In this document: positions 24,857-32,939 of the stretch, piece after piece
How the letters are laid out: each line of letters opens with the position of its first letter
Position numbering within the stretch: position 1 is the first letter of the stretch
Source of the DNA: an uncultured Clostridia bacterium
GTDB lineage: Bacteria; Bacillota; Clostridia; Christensenellales; UBA3700
Reading direction: 5' to 3'
Length of the DNA stretch: 64,000 nucleotides
Assembly (NCBI GenBank): GCA_948471525.1
Contig: CAOKSY010000009.1
Coordinates: forward strand, 8,779 to 72,778
Program-made: the position numbers and the translations under genes
The notes under the pieces: model-generated
What the model saw: only the letters and a program-made list of their open reading frames with translations
Databases searched by the model: none
What the model was told of the DNA's origin: nothing

Positions 24857-27000
24857 CAATATCTCCAACTCGGATTCATAAGTATTCTACCATTTTTTAA
24901 TCTAAAAGTAAACGTCGGCGGCAGATAATTTTGTAAAGAATTTGTATAACCCGATCCGCATACTATATATTGCGCCGCAAACGGATCGTCGCAGGGAGAA
25001 TACGAGACAAGTATATCGCATTCTTCGCCGGACGAATAATAGCCGTCGGCCATCACTGCGATCTTTGTATCGGCGGCAACTATTTTCAAGTTGCCTGCGG
25101 CTGTAAAATATACGTCGAAATTGCTCTCGGACAGGTAGTCCGAGCATTGCGCGAAGCTGTCGCCGTATCTGAACGGGTCGTAAGAACATATCAGCGAGGC
25201 GCCCGTCTTTTCGGCGAGAGAACGCACAGCTTTCTCGCCCATGCCGTCGCCTACCGTAATAATGCCGTCGAGAGAAGAAAATCCTTTCTTTTTCATAAAA
25301 GCCGCAACCGCTTCGGCGGTATCGCCGCTGAGTCTGCCGTTGAGCACAAGATAACTTCCGCCGCCCGCATTGTCGAGTAAAACGTACTGACACTCATATT
25401 TGTCTTCAAAACAATAAACGGTGAGATATTCGCTGTTTAAACTACGGGAATTAACAGCTACGGAAATGCAAAAACACACGCTCAATACAGCTGCGGAAAT
25501 CTTCTTTGCTTTGTCAGCGACAAAAAAATATTCGGATAGGAATACTACCGAAAATATACCGAACAAAATAAGAAATATGCCCGATTCAAAATAGACGATC
25601 GGACTTTTGATCTCGCTTATACCGCCGACAAGTCTTATCATCAACGCAAACGGCGCTCCCGCCGCCTTCATCAATACTCCAGCAAAAGGAAGTAAAGCGC
25701 ATAGCGCGGCGACAAACAGATATATCGGAAACATAACGCCCACTATCGGCAATACCGCCAAATTCGCTATCAAACAAGAAAGCGACTGCCCTCCGAAAAA
25801 CAGAGTCATTATAGGCAGAATAGAGATATTTACCGCAACCGTGGCGGATAAAACCGACGCAAGCTTTTTCGGCATTATTTTTGTGAATATGCGAGCAAGC
25901 GGAGACGAAAGCATTATCAGTCCGAATATCGCCAAAAAACTGAGTAAAAATCCTAGATTGAACAGATCTATCGGCTCGATAAGCAATATCGCGCAACCCG
26001 CAATAGACATATTGGACAGCGCGTCGCTCCTGTACGTAAGTAAACGCGCGGTCATTGCGACCAAAGTCATCACGCTCGCCCTGACGGTCGATGCGGAAAA
26101 ACCGCACAGCGCGCAGTAAGGTATCAAAAATGCGGCAAGCACGATAAGCCTTACGACAGAATTATTTATCCTTAGCTTTCTGAGTATCAATAACAGCGCT
26201 CCGGATATTATGCCTACGTGCAGTCCCGACACTGCAAATACGTGCGCCGTTCCCGTCGCGGCAAAGTTGCTCTTTACCGTCTCTTCCAAGCCCGATTTGT
26301 CTCCGAATGTCATTGCGTACAGAAAGCCCGCGGTATCGCTCCCTACGTTGGAATATAATACGCTTTTGACCTTGAGCTTTATTCTTTCTATGATCTTTAT
26401 CCGCTCGCCGATCTTGGAAAAAACTCTGTCGACATCGCCTATTTTCTCGCGGCAGTAAACGCGGTAATATATTTTGTTTATGTGTTTCGAAACGCTGTAA
26501 GCGTCCGTTACGACTAGATTGGTCGAACTTATATCCGCCTTGAATTTGACCGTATCGCCTATCTTCAAGCCGTCAAGCAATGACCCGTCGACGAATACAG
26601 TCTCGGCTATTCCGTCGAATTCCCTTCCGTCAACCTTAAGCGAATCGAGATAAACCGTCTTGTCTTTGCCTGTAATGACAACGCCGTTCTCGTCGCATTC
26701 CGTCTGCATGCAGATCCTGCCCTCTATCAAGGAATCCTGAGAAAAAATCTCTCGGCTTTCGACGCGCATATAAGCAAGCGAAGTAACTCCCATCGCAAGC
26801 AAAAACACGATCGCCGCGCACACCGTCTTAAAGCGCGCCTTTCGCATTTGTTTGACGAATACCGCGCACAGCAATATAATTATCGCCGTGATACAAAAAA
26901 TTATTTTTAGTGACTCGGGACAAAAAGTTATTGTGCAAATACCTAGGACAATACCCGCCAAAAGCAAAGGCATCAGCCTAAAATTAAACAATCTTTTCAT
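24856..27000 (-). CDS. comEC: ComEC/Rec2 family competence DNA channel
   Basis: 714 residues. Membrane channel that carries one DNA strand into the cell. Two N-terminal helices, an OB-like periplasmic domain (85-170), then the multi-pass competence domain with the signature FAVSGLHVGII (255-265). The C-terminal part (~510-714) has the position of the metallo-beta-lactamase domain but lacks DVGQGD and the HxHxDH motif; the corresponding stretch reads GIITVGDGMGEKAVRS. The channel is thus recognisable while the nuclease-like domain seems inactive or reduced. Transcribed with holA. Confidence 0.88.
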   Translation of the reverse strand: MKRLFNFRLMPLLLAGIVLGICTITFCPESLKIIFCITAIIILLCAVFVKQMRKARFKTVCAAIVFLLAMGVTSLAYMRVESREIFSQDSLIEGRICMQTECDENGVVITGKDKTVYLDSLKVDGREFDGIAETVFVDGSLLDGLKIGDTVKFKADISSTNLVVTDAYSVSKHINKIYYRVYCREKIGDVDRVFSKIGERIKIIERIKLKVKSVLYSNVGSDTAGFLYAMTFGDKSGLEETVKSNFAATGTAHVFAVSGLHVGIISGALLLILRKLRINNSVVRLIVLAAFLIPYCALCGFSASTVRASVMTLVAMTARLLTYRSDALSNMSIAGCAILLIEPIDLFNLGFLLSFLAIFGLIMLSSPLARIFTKIMPKKLASVLSATVAVNISILPIMTLFFGGQSLSCLIANLAVLPIVGVMFPIYLFVAALCALLPFAGVLMKAAGAPFALMIRLVGGISEIKSPIVYFESGIFLILFGIFSVVFLSEYFFVADKAKKISAAVLSVCFCISVAVNSRSLNSEYLTVYCFEDKYECQYVLLDNAGGGSYLVLNGRLSGDTAEAVAAFMKKKGFSSLDGIITVGDGMGEKAVRSLAEKTGASLICSYDPFRYGDSFAQCSDYLSESNFDVYFTAAGNLKIVAADTKIAVMADGYYSSGEECDILVSYSPCDDPFAAQYIVCGSGYTNSLQNYLPPTFTFRLKNGRILMNPSWRY

Positions 27001-27065
27001 TCTTCTTTAGTGTAATAATTATAAACTCCGACCGACTTTGTGCAAAAATTATATTGCGCAAAAAA

Positions 27066-27599
27066 TCAGTCTTTCAAAAATACCTCTTCATACAGTTTTA
27101 TTGCCTTTGTGATGGATTCGACGGCAACTTCCCTGCCGGACAGTTCCAGTACTTCCATCTTTTTGCCTTCCAACTGCTTGTATACTCCGAAGAAATGCTT
27201 CATTTCGTCGATTATGTGCGGCGGCAACTCATTGACGTCCTTGTATCCGTTCCAATTGGGATCTTTAAACGGAACCGCCAATATCTTAATATCCTCTCTT
27301 CCGTCGTCTATCATGGCTATCTGTCCGATAGGATAACATCTCACCAACGCAAGCGGAGCGATCTCTTCGCTGCATATTACCAGTACGTCCAACGGATCCG
27401 CGTCGTCGGCGTACGTGCGAGGAATAAATCCGTAATTCGCAGGATAGTGCGTCGCCGTATAAAGTATTCTGTCCAAGATAAGCATCCCCGTCTGTTTGTC
27501 TACTTCGTACTTGTTCTTGCACCCCTTCGGGATCTCGATACAACTTATGAAGTCTTCGGGATTTATCCTGTCTTTACTTAAGTCATGCCAGATATTCAT
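27066..27599 (-). CDS. ppa: Inorganic pyrophosphatase (class I)
   Basis: 177 residues. Hydrolyses PPi, cytosolic, Mg-dependent. The signature DDADPLDVLV with its three Asp is present, along with NKYEVDKQTGMLILDRIL and YPANYGFIPRTYA at the substrate site. Many Firmicutes instead carry the class II (DHH) enzyme, so a class I type is a minor point of interest. SD AAAGGAGTGG upstream of ATG. Confidence 0.95.
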   Translation of the reverse strand: MNIWHDLSKDRINPEDFISCIEIPKGCKNKYEVDKQTGMLILDRILYTATHYPANYGFIPRTYADDADPLDVLVICSEEIAPLALVRCYPIGQIAMIDDGREDIKILAVPFKDPNWNGYKDVNELPPHIIDEMKHFFGVYKQLEGKKMEVLELSGREVAVESITKAIKLYEEVFLKD

Positions 27600-27695
27600 A
27601 TTCCACTCCTTTATGATTCAGTCTAACTTAGTTCCATTGTACAACATCGACAACGATAAATCTATACCTTTTTGATTATTTTTTGAAATTTTTGA

Positions 27696-27724
27696 TTGCA
27701 AATCCAAAAATTGTGTGCTAATAT
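27696..27724 (+). promoter_or_regulatory. Possible promoter of tRNA-Leu
   Basis: TTGCAA (27696-27701), 17-base spacer, TAATAT (27719-27724), 45 bases before the tRNA. Confidence 0.5.
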
Positions 27725-27768
27725 AATAAAGCAAATACGCAAAACCGCGTATTTTAACAAACACATAC

Positions 27769-27855
27769 GCCGAAGTGGTGGAATTGGCAGACGCGCCGGA
27801 CTCAAAATCCGGTGATGGCGACATCGTGCGGGTTCAAGTCCCGCCTTCGGCACCA
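27769..27855 (+). tRNA. tRNA-Leu (anticodon CAA)
   Basis: Class II tRNA of 87 bases with encoded CCA. Acceptor GCCGAAG / CTTCGGC, anticodon stem CCGGA / TCCGG with loop CTCAAAA giving anticodon CAA (codon UUG), a long variable arm (TGATGGCGACATC) and T-loop GTTCAAG. The last 18 bases before the acceptor end (27831-27848) are duplicated at 34989-35006, marking an integration target. Confidence 0.95.
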
Positions 27856-27860
27856 CCCAG

Positions 27861-27908
27861 ACACACGCAAAAGGAGCGTACAAATTACTCCGAAAGCGTG
27901 TGTTTTTT
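27861..27908 (+). terminator. Terminator of tRNA-Leu
   Basis: Outer stem ACACACGC / GCGTGTGT with an inner GGAG/CTCC stem and a T6 tail. From here to 28117 the DNA is AT-rich with no gene visible. Confidence 0.8.
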
Positions 27909-28117
27909 ATGTATTTTAAGGCTTTTTATTTGTTTTTTCTTTATTACTTGCTCTATCTCTTTTTCCACTTAAACTTGCTTTTCTCTATAAAAATGGGTTG
28001 TCGTTGTACAAAAAGGGTTTTTTGCTATTTGGTGTTGAACGATAAGGATTTTTTAACCTTTCTATTTAACAAAATGGATTTTCCTATATATTATATTATT
28101 TTATTTAATCGTAATTT

Positions 28118-28147
28118 AAAAGTCGGCTACTATTTTGTTTGTAGCCG
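28118..28147 (-). terminator. Terminator after the recombinase remnant
   Basis: CGGCTAC / GTAGCCG stem, followed on the minus strand by ACTTTTAAATT, six bases past the remnant's stop. Confidence 0.55.
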
Positions 28148-28152
28148 TTTAT

Positions 28153-28704
28153 TTATTTAGTAGTTTCTATTACCTTGATTCCACACTCGAATTCTATCTC
28201 TATCTCACTTTCATTAATGACTTTCATTTTCTTCACAAGACTTTTAAATATTGTCTTATCGAATTCTTCGAGTATCTTGCCGTTCTGCAACAGACCTTTT
28301 ACCGCATCGATTCGATACTCCGCCAACTGCACCTTGCTCTGCTCATCCAAGATTTCTGCTTTTCTAAGGTTCAATGCATCTATCTCCATCTTCAATTCCT
28401 TAGTTGCTCGTTCATATTCCACGCTTTCCATATTCCCATGTTGGTATTGTCTTAATACTTGAACGATTTGTTCTTGAGCCATTTGTATGCTCTCATCTAT
28501 ATCTTTCGTATCATTGTCACAATCGTCCGTAATTTCCCCTACAATCGCATTTGTTAGTCTATCGAGTATTTTATCACGATCTTTTAGCAAGCCGTTCACA
28601 GCCCTTACAAACGCTTGCTTGATTGCTTCTTCTTTCAACGGTTTCGCACTGCAGTTGCTTTTGCCTGTGTTTTCATGACGTTTGCATACCCATATATAGT
28701 AAGT
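28153..28704 (-). pseudogene. Large serine recombinase, C-terminal fragment
   Basis: About 183 codons remain. Reading from 28704: the recombinase zinc-ribbon (YYIWVCKRH...GKSNCSAKP, about 28640-28701), then the coiled-coil segment rich in Glu/Lys/Leu and the terminal VKKMKVINESEIEIEFECGIKVIE typical of large serine integrases. The catalytic resolvase domain with its nucleophilic Ser is absent: a TAA stands at 28705-28707, where sequence from an ABC exporter gene begins. It is therefore a 3' remnant left by a deletion and cannot be active by itself. Confidence 0.8.
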
Positions 28705-29096
28705 CTTATATTTATTGTATTGTTGGTGTCTGCGATAGAGCTGATGTTTAAAATAAAAGAATAATGTGATTTTTGTATATTATCATAAAAAGACAATTGT
28801 AAATCCATTTTAAATCTATCAATAACATATTTTTGAAAATATGAGGAAAAATATCCAACCAAGCTTCCGAATAAATACGCTCCGATAGATATTATAACAA
28901 TATTAAATATTCCATCTATATTTAGATTTAATAAATTGTCAACAAGATTCTTGCTAATCAAAGCTATAAAAATCGACAAGACCGAAAATGTCAATGACAG
29001 CAAATAGATAATTGGAATATTCGTCCTTTTATCTTTAAAACTGTTTTTCATTACATTTAAGTAATTTTTTAGTTTGATTTCTTTTGAATTTGGCAT
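28705..29096 (-). pseudogene. ABC exporter, N-terminal fragment
   Basis: Starts normally (ATG 29096, AGAGG upstream) and shows the beginning of an ABC exporter membrane domain: two hydrophobic segments (~28-50 and ~62-86) and the motif SSYFQKYVIDRFKMDLQLSFYDNI followed by HYSF...SSIADTNN, as in peptide/bacteriocin exporters. At about residue 130 the protein sequence changes abruptly to recombinase DNA out of frame and stops at 28635. The ATP-binding domain is lost. An ECF-type promoter stands directly upstream, so the intact gene was part of the island's regulon. Confidence 0.75.
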
Positions 29097-29116
29097 TCTA
29101 TTTCCTCTATTAAATA

Positions 29117-29142
29117 AACAATCTAAGCCTTATATTTGTCCC
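29117..29142 (-). promoter_or_regulatory. ECF-type promoter P3 (exporter fragment)
   Basis: GGGAC (29138-29142), exactly 16 bases, TTGTT (29117-29121), 21 bases before the start codon. Same boxes and spacing as P1 and P2. The motif also contains the stop of a 35-codon hydrophobic frame (29130-29237) that has no start codon. Confidence 0.7.
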
Positions 29143-29411
29143 ATTATTCGACAAATTCCATAAAAAACTATGTCAAATAGCACTGCAATGATATAGAATA
29201 TTCCTAAAATAGCAATAAATTCTACTAATCTGATACTGTCATTATGCTATGATTACTATAACTAATATGATATTTCTTATAATGTTTTATGTACATGTAT
29301 CCGTATTGTAAAAACAACTTATGGAGTATGCTTGTCATCTTAATTTAGCAAATATTCATAGATCCTCTCGCATTATATAATATACAAGAGGATCTAATGA
29401 TGAACGATTAT
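29143..29411. other. Gene-free stretch of the island
   Basis: No gene supported. Holds the start-less hydrophobic frame mentioned at P3 (ends ...GICRIMGQI), and an inverted repeat GATCCTCT / AGAGGATC (29361-29368 and 29387-29394) downstream of the next gene, without a T-run. No leader-peptide-like gene with a double-Gly site was found on either strand by eye. Confidence 0.4.
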
Positions 29412-29852
29412 TTAGTTTTTTTCAACTCTCATTGACAATAAATGTAACTTCACACTATTTAGTGTTACAATTATTAAAAATAGTATCATTATTATCAAAT
29501 TCTGAACAGTTACATATTTTCTTATTAATGCAACTAATATTACGCTTCCCAAAAGACATATGGATGTCAAAACCGTTGAAACTATCGTCAATTTAACACT
29601 GTCCTCTATCAATACTATTGAATTTAATATAATTATAGCAATCGTAAATATAGCAATAATCAAAGTCAAGATAGACAAACCTGCTAAAAGCAATTCACAA
29701 TCTGCCAAATACGATGCAAACTCAACTCTCGGAGGCTTTCCTTCTCCATTACTGAAGACAATTTTCACACTTTCCGGCATAAGTTCAAATAAGAAAATTA
29801 TGCTAATAACAATCATATTTATCAAATTAATTTTTCGAGTTTTTTTATTCAT
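29412..29852 (-). CDS. Small four-helix membrane protein of the ECF island
   Basis: 146 residues with hydrophobic segments at about 11-30, 52-82, 88-108 and 113-135. Family not recognised. It starts 14 bases after the C39-like lipoprotein gene with GGAGGAG upstream and is surely co-transcribed with it. Its size and topology fit an immunity or accessory membrane protein, but that is only analogy. Confidence 0.7.
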   Translation of the reverse strand: MNKKTRKINLINMIVISIIFLFELMPESVKIVFSNGEGKPPRVEFASYLADCELLLAGLSILTLIIAIFTIAIIILNSIVLIEDSVKLTIVSTVLTSICLLGSVILVALIRKYVTVQNLIIMILFLIIVTLNSVKLHLLSMRVEKN

Positions 29853-29866
29853 ATGTCTCCTCCTTT

Positions 29867-31189
29867 TTAATATAACATACGAACATTACCTGCAATCGCA
29901 GTTTTAGCAACATAAGTCATGCTATAGAAATGACTGTCGCTAGTCCAACCTGCATGACAAATATATTCATCTACTACATTAACAGCATTTAATGTATATC
30001 CATAAGTATACATAGCATGCCCACCATTTAGGTATTCCTTTTGGTATGTAGTTAAATCATTATTCAAATAATACAAATTACATAATCCCACAAATATGAT
30101 ACAAGGATCTCCTTCATCTATAGCCGATTTCAACCCCCACCAACTTGCACTAGAAGTTGCACTAATTCCAGTTATACCATACTCTTTAAAATAATCATTT
30201 ATTGCGCTCTTTACCGAAACATATGTGGAACCGGACCCACCATTGGAATGATGCGCTGCTATTTTATTATGAACGATTTCTGAAACAATATCTGAAGTAT
30301 AATAATATCCCCCATCTCTTAAAGATGTTTTTGCTTGGTTATAAATACTGGCAGGAACTGTATTTAATAATTCATGGCGCTCATAATATTGTAGAAGCAT
30401 CGTTGCTGCGACTATACCACATGTCCCATTTCTATTTACTGGAAATAAAGTATCATAATAGGTGCTACCATCATATTTATTAAATTCAGAAAACCCTATT
30501 GTATATCCCTCTACATTACAAGTTGGATTATTTGAAACTGGTCCCCTATACATTGAATTACAAAGCACAAAAGAATTATATAAAACATCATCAGAAAAAT
30601 TAGCCTTATCACGCCCCAATTTCGTGATTGCAATTCCATCTTGTTTCAACTCTGTGTCTACATAATTTTTTATATCTTCTTTACATTTAAATTTACTTTC
30701 CTCAATAGACATATCCATTAAATTTATACTATAATCTTTGAACATGTCAACAGCCTCATCAATTGAAGTAAAAAGTGAACCGTCTGCTATATTATACAAA
30801 TCATTGTCATTTTCATAGAAATAAGAATTAAATCCACCATAATAACATTTATAGTTTAAATAGCCTTCATAAACATTTCCGCTACTTCTTTCCATAATAC
30901 TACCGGAATTCATATTAATAATTGCATAGCAATCCAATTCTTTGTCGTAGCACAATAAATAATTAAACTCCCTTGTAAAGTCATATAACTCTTTATTTGT
31001 AGTTGTTCTGAATGTTTGACCTAATTTTTTTGACATAATGTCGTCACACAACATTGTCCCACATTCTCTTAAAGAATCTACTTCTTTGTCAGAATAATTG
31101 CATCCTACTAAAATTGTTATATTTAACAAGAGCAATACTGCTAAAATTACACTTATAATAACTCTTTTTAAAACTTTTTCCTTCTTCAT
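29867..31189 (-). CDS. C39-like cysteine peptidase lipoprotein
   Basis: 440 residues. Lipobox ILVGC (Cys30) after a long hydrophobic segment. Residues 45-240 form an N-terminal domain of unknown type with a pro-region flavour; the C-terminal domain has the papain-fold C39/C10-type motifs: catalytic Cys257 in NGTCGIVAATMLLQYYE, GDPCIIFVG (360-368), catalytic His391 in NGGHAMYTYGYT, and CHAGW (412-416). No ABC domains, so it is free-standing. Expected outside the cell, tethered by lipid. An ECF-type promoter lies 75 bases upstream. Peptide maturation or degradation of a competitor or host protein are both possible. Confidence 0.78.
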   Translation of the reverse strand: MKKEKVLKRVIISVILAVLLLLNITILVGCNYSDKEVDSLRECGTMLCDDIMSKKLGQTFRTTTNKELYDFTREFNYLLCYDKELDCYAIINMNSGSIMERSSGNVYEGYLNYKCYYGGFNSYFYENDNDLYNIADGSLFTSIDEAVDMFKDYSINLMDMSIEESKFKCKEDIKNYVDTELKQDGIAITKLGRDKANFSDDVLYNSFVLCNSMYRGPVSNNPTCNVEGYTIGFSEFNKYDGSTYYDTLFPVNRNGTCGIVAATMLLQYYERHELLNTVPASIYNQAKTSLRDGGYYYTSDIVSEIVHNKIAAHHSNGGSGSTYVSVKSAINDYFKEYGITGISATSSASWWGLKSAIDEGDPCIIFVGLCNLYYLNNDLTTYQKEYLNGGHAMYTYGYTLNAVNVVDEYICHAGWTSDSHFYSMTYVAKTAIAGNVRMLY

Positions 31190-31263
31190 AAACTTATCCT
31201 CCTATATTTGTATTTGCATTATGAGTTGCTACATATATATATCTTACCTCCTTTCACTTTAAT

Positions 31264-31289
31264 AACAAAATAAATAACACTTTTGTCCC
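31264..31289 (-). promoter_or_regulatory. ECF-type promoter P2 (C39-like lipoprotein)
   Basis: GGGAC (31285-31289), 16-base spacer, TTGTT (31264-31268). Shares GGGACAAAA and TTGTTAT with P1. Confidence 0.7.
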
Positions 31290-31302
31290 TATTAATAAAT
31301 AT

Positions 31303-31339
31303 AGGCAAAGATGACTATTTTGTGTAGTCATCTTTGCCT
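31303..31339 (-). terminator. Long hairpin after the anti-sigma-like gene
   Basis: Perfect 15-bp stem AGGCAAAGATGACTA / TAGTCATCTTTGCCT with a seven-base loop, between the anti-sigma-like gene and P2. The following ATATTTATTAATA is a weak U tract on the minus strand; T6 precedes it. Confidence 0.6.
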
Positions 31340-31376
31340 AAAAAACTTTTCTTTTTCTGAAATTTTACATTTATAG

Positions 31377-32039
31377 TTAATATATTAAATCCAATATCTC
31401 CGATACTTTCATTGTATTATAATTATCGAAATATATAAAATAATTATATTCTCCAATTGTAAATGTCATTTGATAAGAATAATAGCCATCATTGTCATAA
31501 TCGCTTATTAAATATCTTACCATTGTTTCTCTCCACATAACTTTGTCTGTAAAATTATCATAATGTTTAAACTCAATCAAGGCATATGGTTTTTTAATTA
31601 CATTGATTGTGACACTATCAAAATATTCGTCAAATACAGCCAAATCAATAAATATGCCAATGTTCGTATCATTCTCCTTATAGTTCATAACTTGCAAAAT
31701 CGAATCTAAATATGCTATTGATGGTATTAAACAATCGAAATTATATTTATCTTTGAATTCCGCAATATCATTTACTTCTATATCTTGAATTTGTGAACTG
31801 TCACAATAAAAACTTTGCGGGCCTTCTTCTTTGTTTAACAAAATTGGAAGTGCCACTGATAAAGAGATTGTAATAACTAAAATCACGGCACATGCTACCC
31901 ATGCATATTTAGGCATTATTCTTTTGCTTTTAATTTCTTCTTGGCTTTTTTCTCTTAATTTTTGCAAGTCTACATCTGCTCCACGCTTTGTGGAACTTAC
32001 ATACTTTTCCATTAATCTGTCAAACTTATCGTCTTTCAT
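31377..32039 (-). CDS. Single-pass membrane protein, anti-sigma-factor-like
   Basis: 220 residues: charged cytoplasmic N-terminus (1-43, KDDKFDRLMEKYVSS...QKLREKSQEEIKSKR), one transmembrane helix (46-68) and an extracytoplasmic domain (69-220) rich in Tyr/Phe/Asp. The topology is that of anti-sigma factors paired with ECF sigmas, although no ZAS zinc motif (HxxxCxxC) is present. It starts one base after the C39-like peptidase stop and so shares its ECF-type promoter. Homology is not established; topology and context carry the call. Confidence 0.65.
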   Translation of the reverse strand: MKDDKFDRLMEKYVSSTKRGADVDLQKLREKSQEEIKSKRIMPKYAWVACAVILVITISLSVALPILLNKEEGPQSFYCDSSQIQDIEVNDIAEFKDKYNFDCLIPSIAYLDSILQVMNYKENDTNIGIFIDLAVFDEYFDSVTINVIKKPYALIEFKHYDNFTDKVMWRETMVRYLISDYDNDGYYSYQMTFTIGEYNYFIYFDNYNTMKVSEILDLIY

Positions 32040-32040
32040 T

Positions 32041-32892
32041 TTAATTGATTGTTACGGCTTCAGCCGCATCCATATTACCTCCGTTATTTAATAAATAATA
32101 TCCTTTTACATTCTTTATTCCCGTAGAAACTTCAATGTATGTATTTGATTTAACTAAATTATTATTTGTATTATAATAGTTAATTTTTTGATACCCATAA
32201 GCTACAACTATATGATTCCCCATATAAATACTTTTATCAATTATTGCTTGACTTCCAGTATCGGTGATGGACACAAAATTATATCCGCTCAAGAAAAACA
32301 TCACGGGATTACCATTTCTTAACTCATTATCAAATTTATCTAGATTAAATAATCCATTTGCCATAACAGATGTATAATTTATACTTCTTCCCTGTACTTG
32401 TACATAATTTCTTAATCCTTTTATGCAATCATCTTTCGAGGTCCCATCACTTTTCGTATTTGTTTCCATAGTATTATAAAGAATGTTAATTACTGATTGT
32501 TTCTTATCTGCATTCAAAGTCATTGGATAGTATGTATATCCATTTGCTCGCTGTATTCCTGTAGTATAATTAGGTATCAAATCATCATAGTACCTATCAT
32601 AAAAACCTATAATATTCGCTCCTGCAACATTGGCACAAGTATTATTTATTGATGTATTCGTGTTATAGTAATCAGGAAATGACTCATTTATTTTATATGA
32701 AATGATTTCTTTCCGGTTGTAATTAATAGTCTCAGAATCGATACTTTGCACAGCCGTTGCTGAGTAAAGTATATCATCTGAATATGATACGATAGTTGCT
32801 TCGCATTTATTTTTAACGCCAATAGTTGTTATACAAAATGACGAAACTACTATAATTGCAACCATTATAATGACATTTAATTTTTTATTCAT
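32041..32892 (-). CDS. Secreted C39-like cysteine peptidase
   Basis: 283 residues. Signal peptide or N-terminal anchor MNKKLNVIIMVAIIVVSSFC, then an export linker, and a papain-like fold: catalytic Cys86 in NNTCANVAGANIIGFYDRYY, GNPVMFFLSG (194-203), His227 in MGNHIVVAYGYQ and a terminal NNGGN. Asn-rich surface typical of AT-rich Gram-positive secreted proteins. ATG 32892 lies 11 bases from GGAGG; the upstream in-frame ATG belongs to the SD. Promoter P1 is only 22 bases upstream and overlaps the end of the sigma gene. Pairs with the second C39-like gene of the island. Confidence 0.78.
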   Translation of the reverse strand: MNKKLNVIIMVAIIVVSSFCITTIGVKNKCEATIVSYSDDILYSATAVQSIDSETINYNRKEIISYKINESFPDYYNTNTSINNTCANVAGANIIGFYDRYYDDLIPNYTTGIQRANGYTYYPMTLNADKKQSVINILYNTMETNTKSDGTSKDDCIKGLRNYVQVQGRSINYTSVMANGLFNLDKFDNELRNGNPVMFFLSGYNFVSITDTGSQAIIDKSIYMGNHIVVAYGYQKINYYNTNNNLVKSNTYIEVSTGIKNVKGYYLLNNGGNMDAAEAVTIN

Positions 32893-32913
32893 TTTTCTAT
32901 CCTCCATATATAT

Positions 32914-32939
32914 AACAATCTAAATGTCATTTTTGTCCC
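32914..32939 (-). promoter_or_regulatory. ECF-type promoter P1 (C39-like peptidase and anti-sigma-like gene)
   Basis: GGGAC (32935-32939), 16-base spacer, TTGTT (32914-32918). The -35 lies in the last codons of the sigma gene (WDKNDI then TAG), so the sigma coding end doubles as promoter. Confidence 0.72.

Noticed and set aside
28135..28678. Plus-strand frames over the recombinase remnant
   Set aside because: Opposite-strand shadows; the minus strand carries the zinc ribbon and coiled coil.
28153..28704. Active serine integrase for the island
   Set aside because: The resolvase catalytic domain is missing and the frame is closed by TAA at the junction.
29097..29411. Double-glycine leader peptide gene for the exporter
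   Set aside because: No short frame with start codon, SD and GG/GA site was seen on either strand; only a start-less hydrophobic frame.
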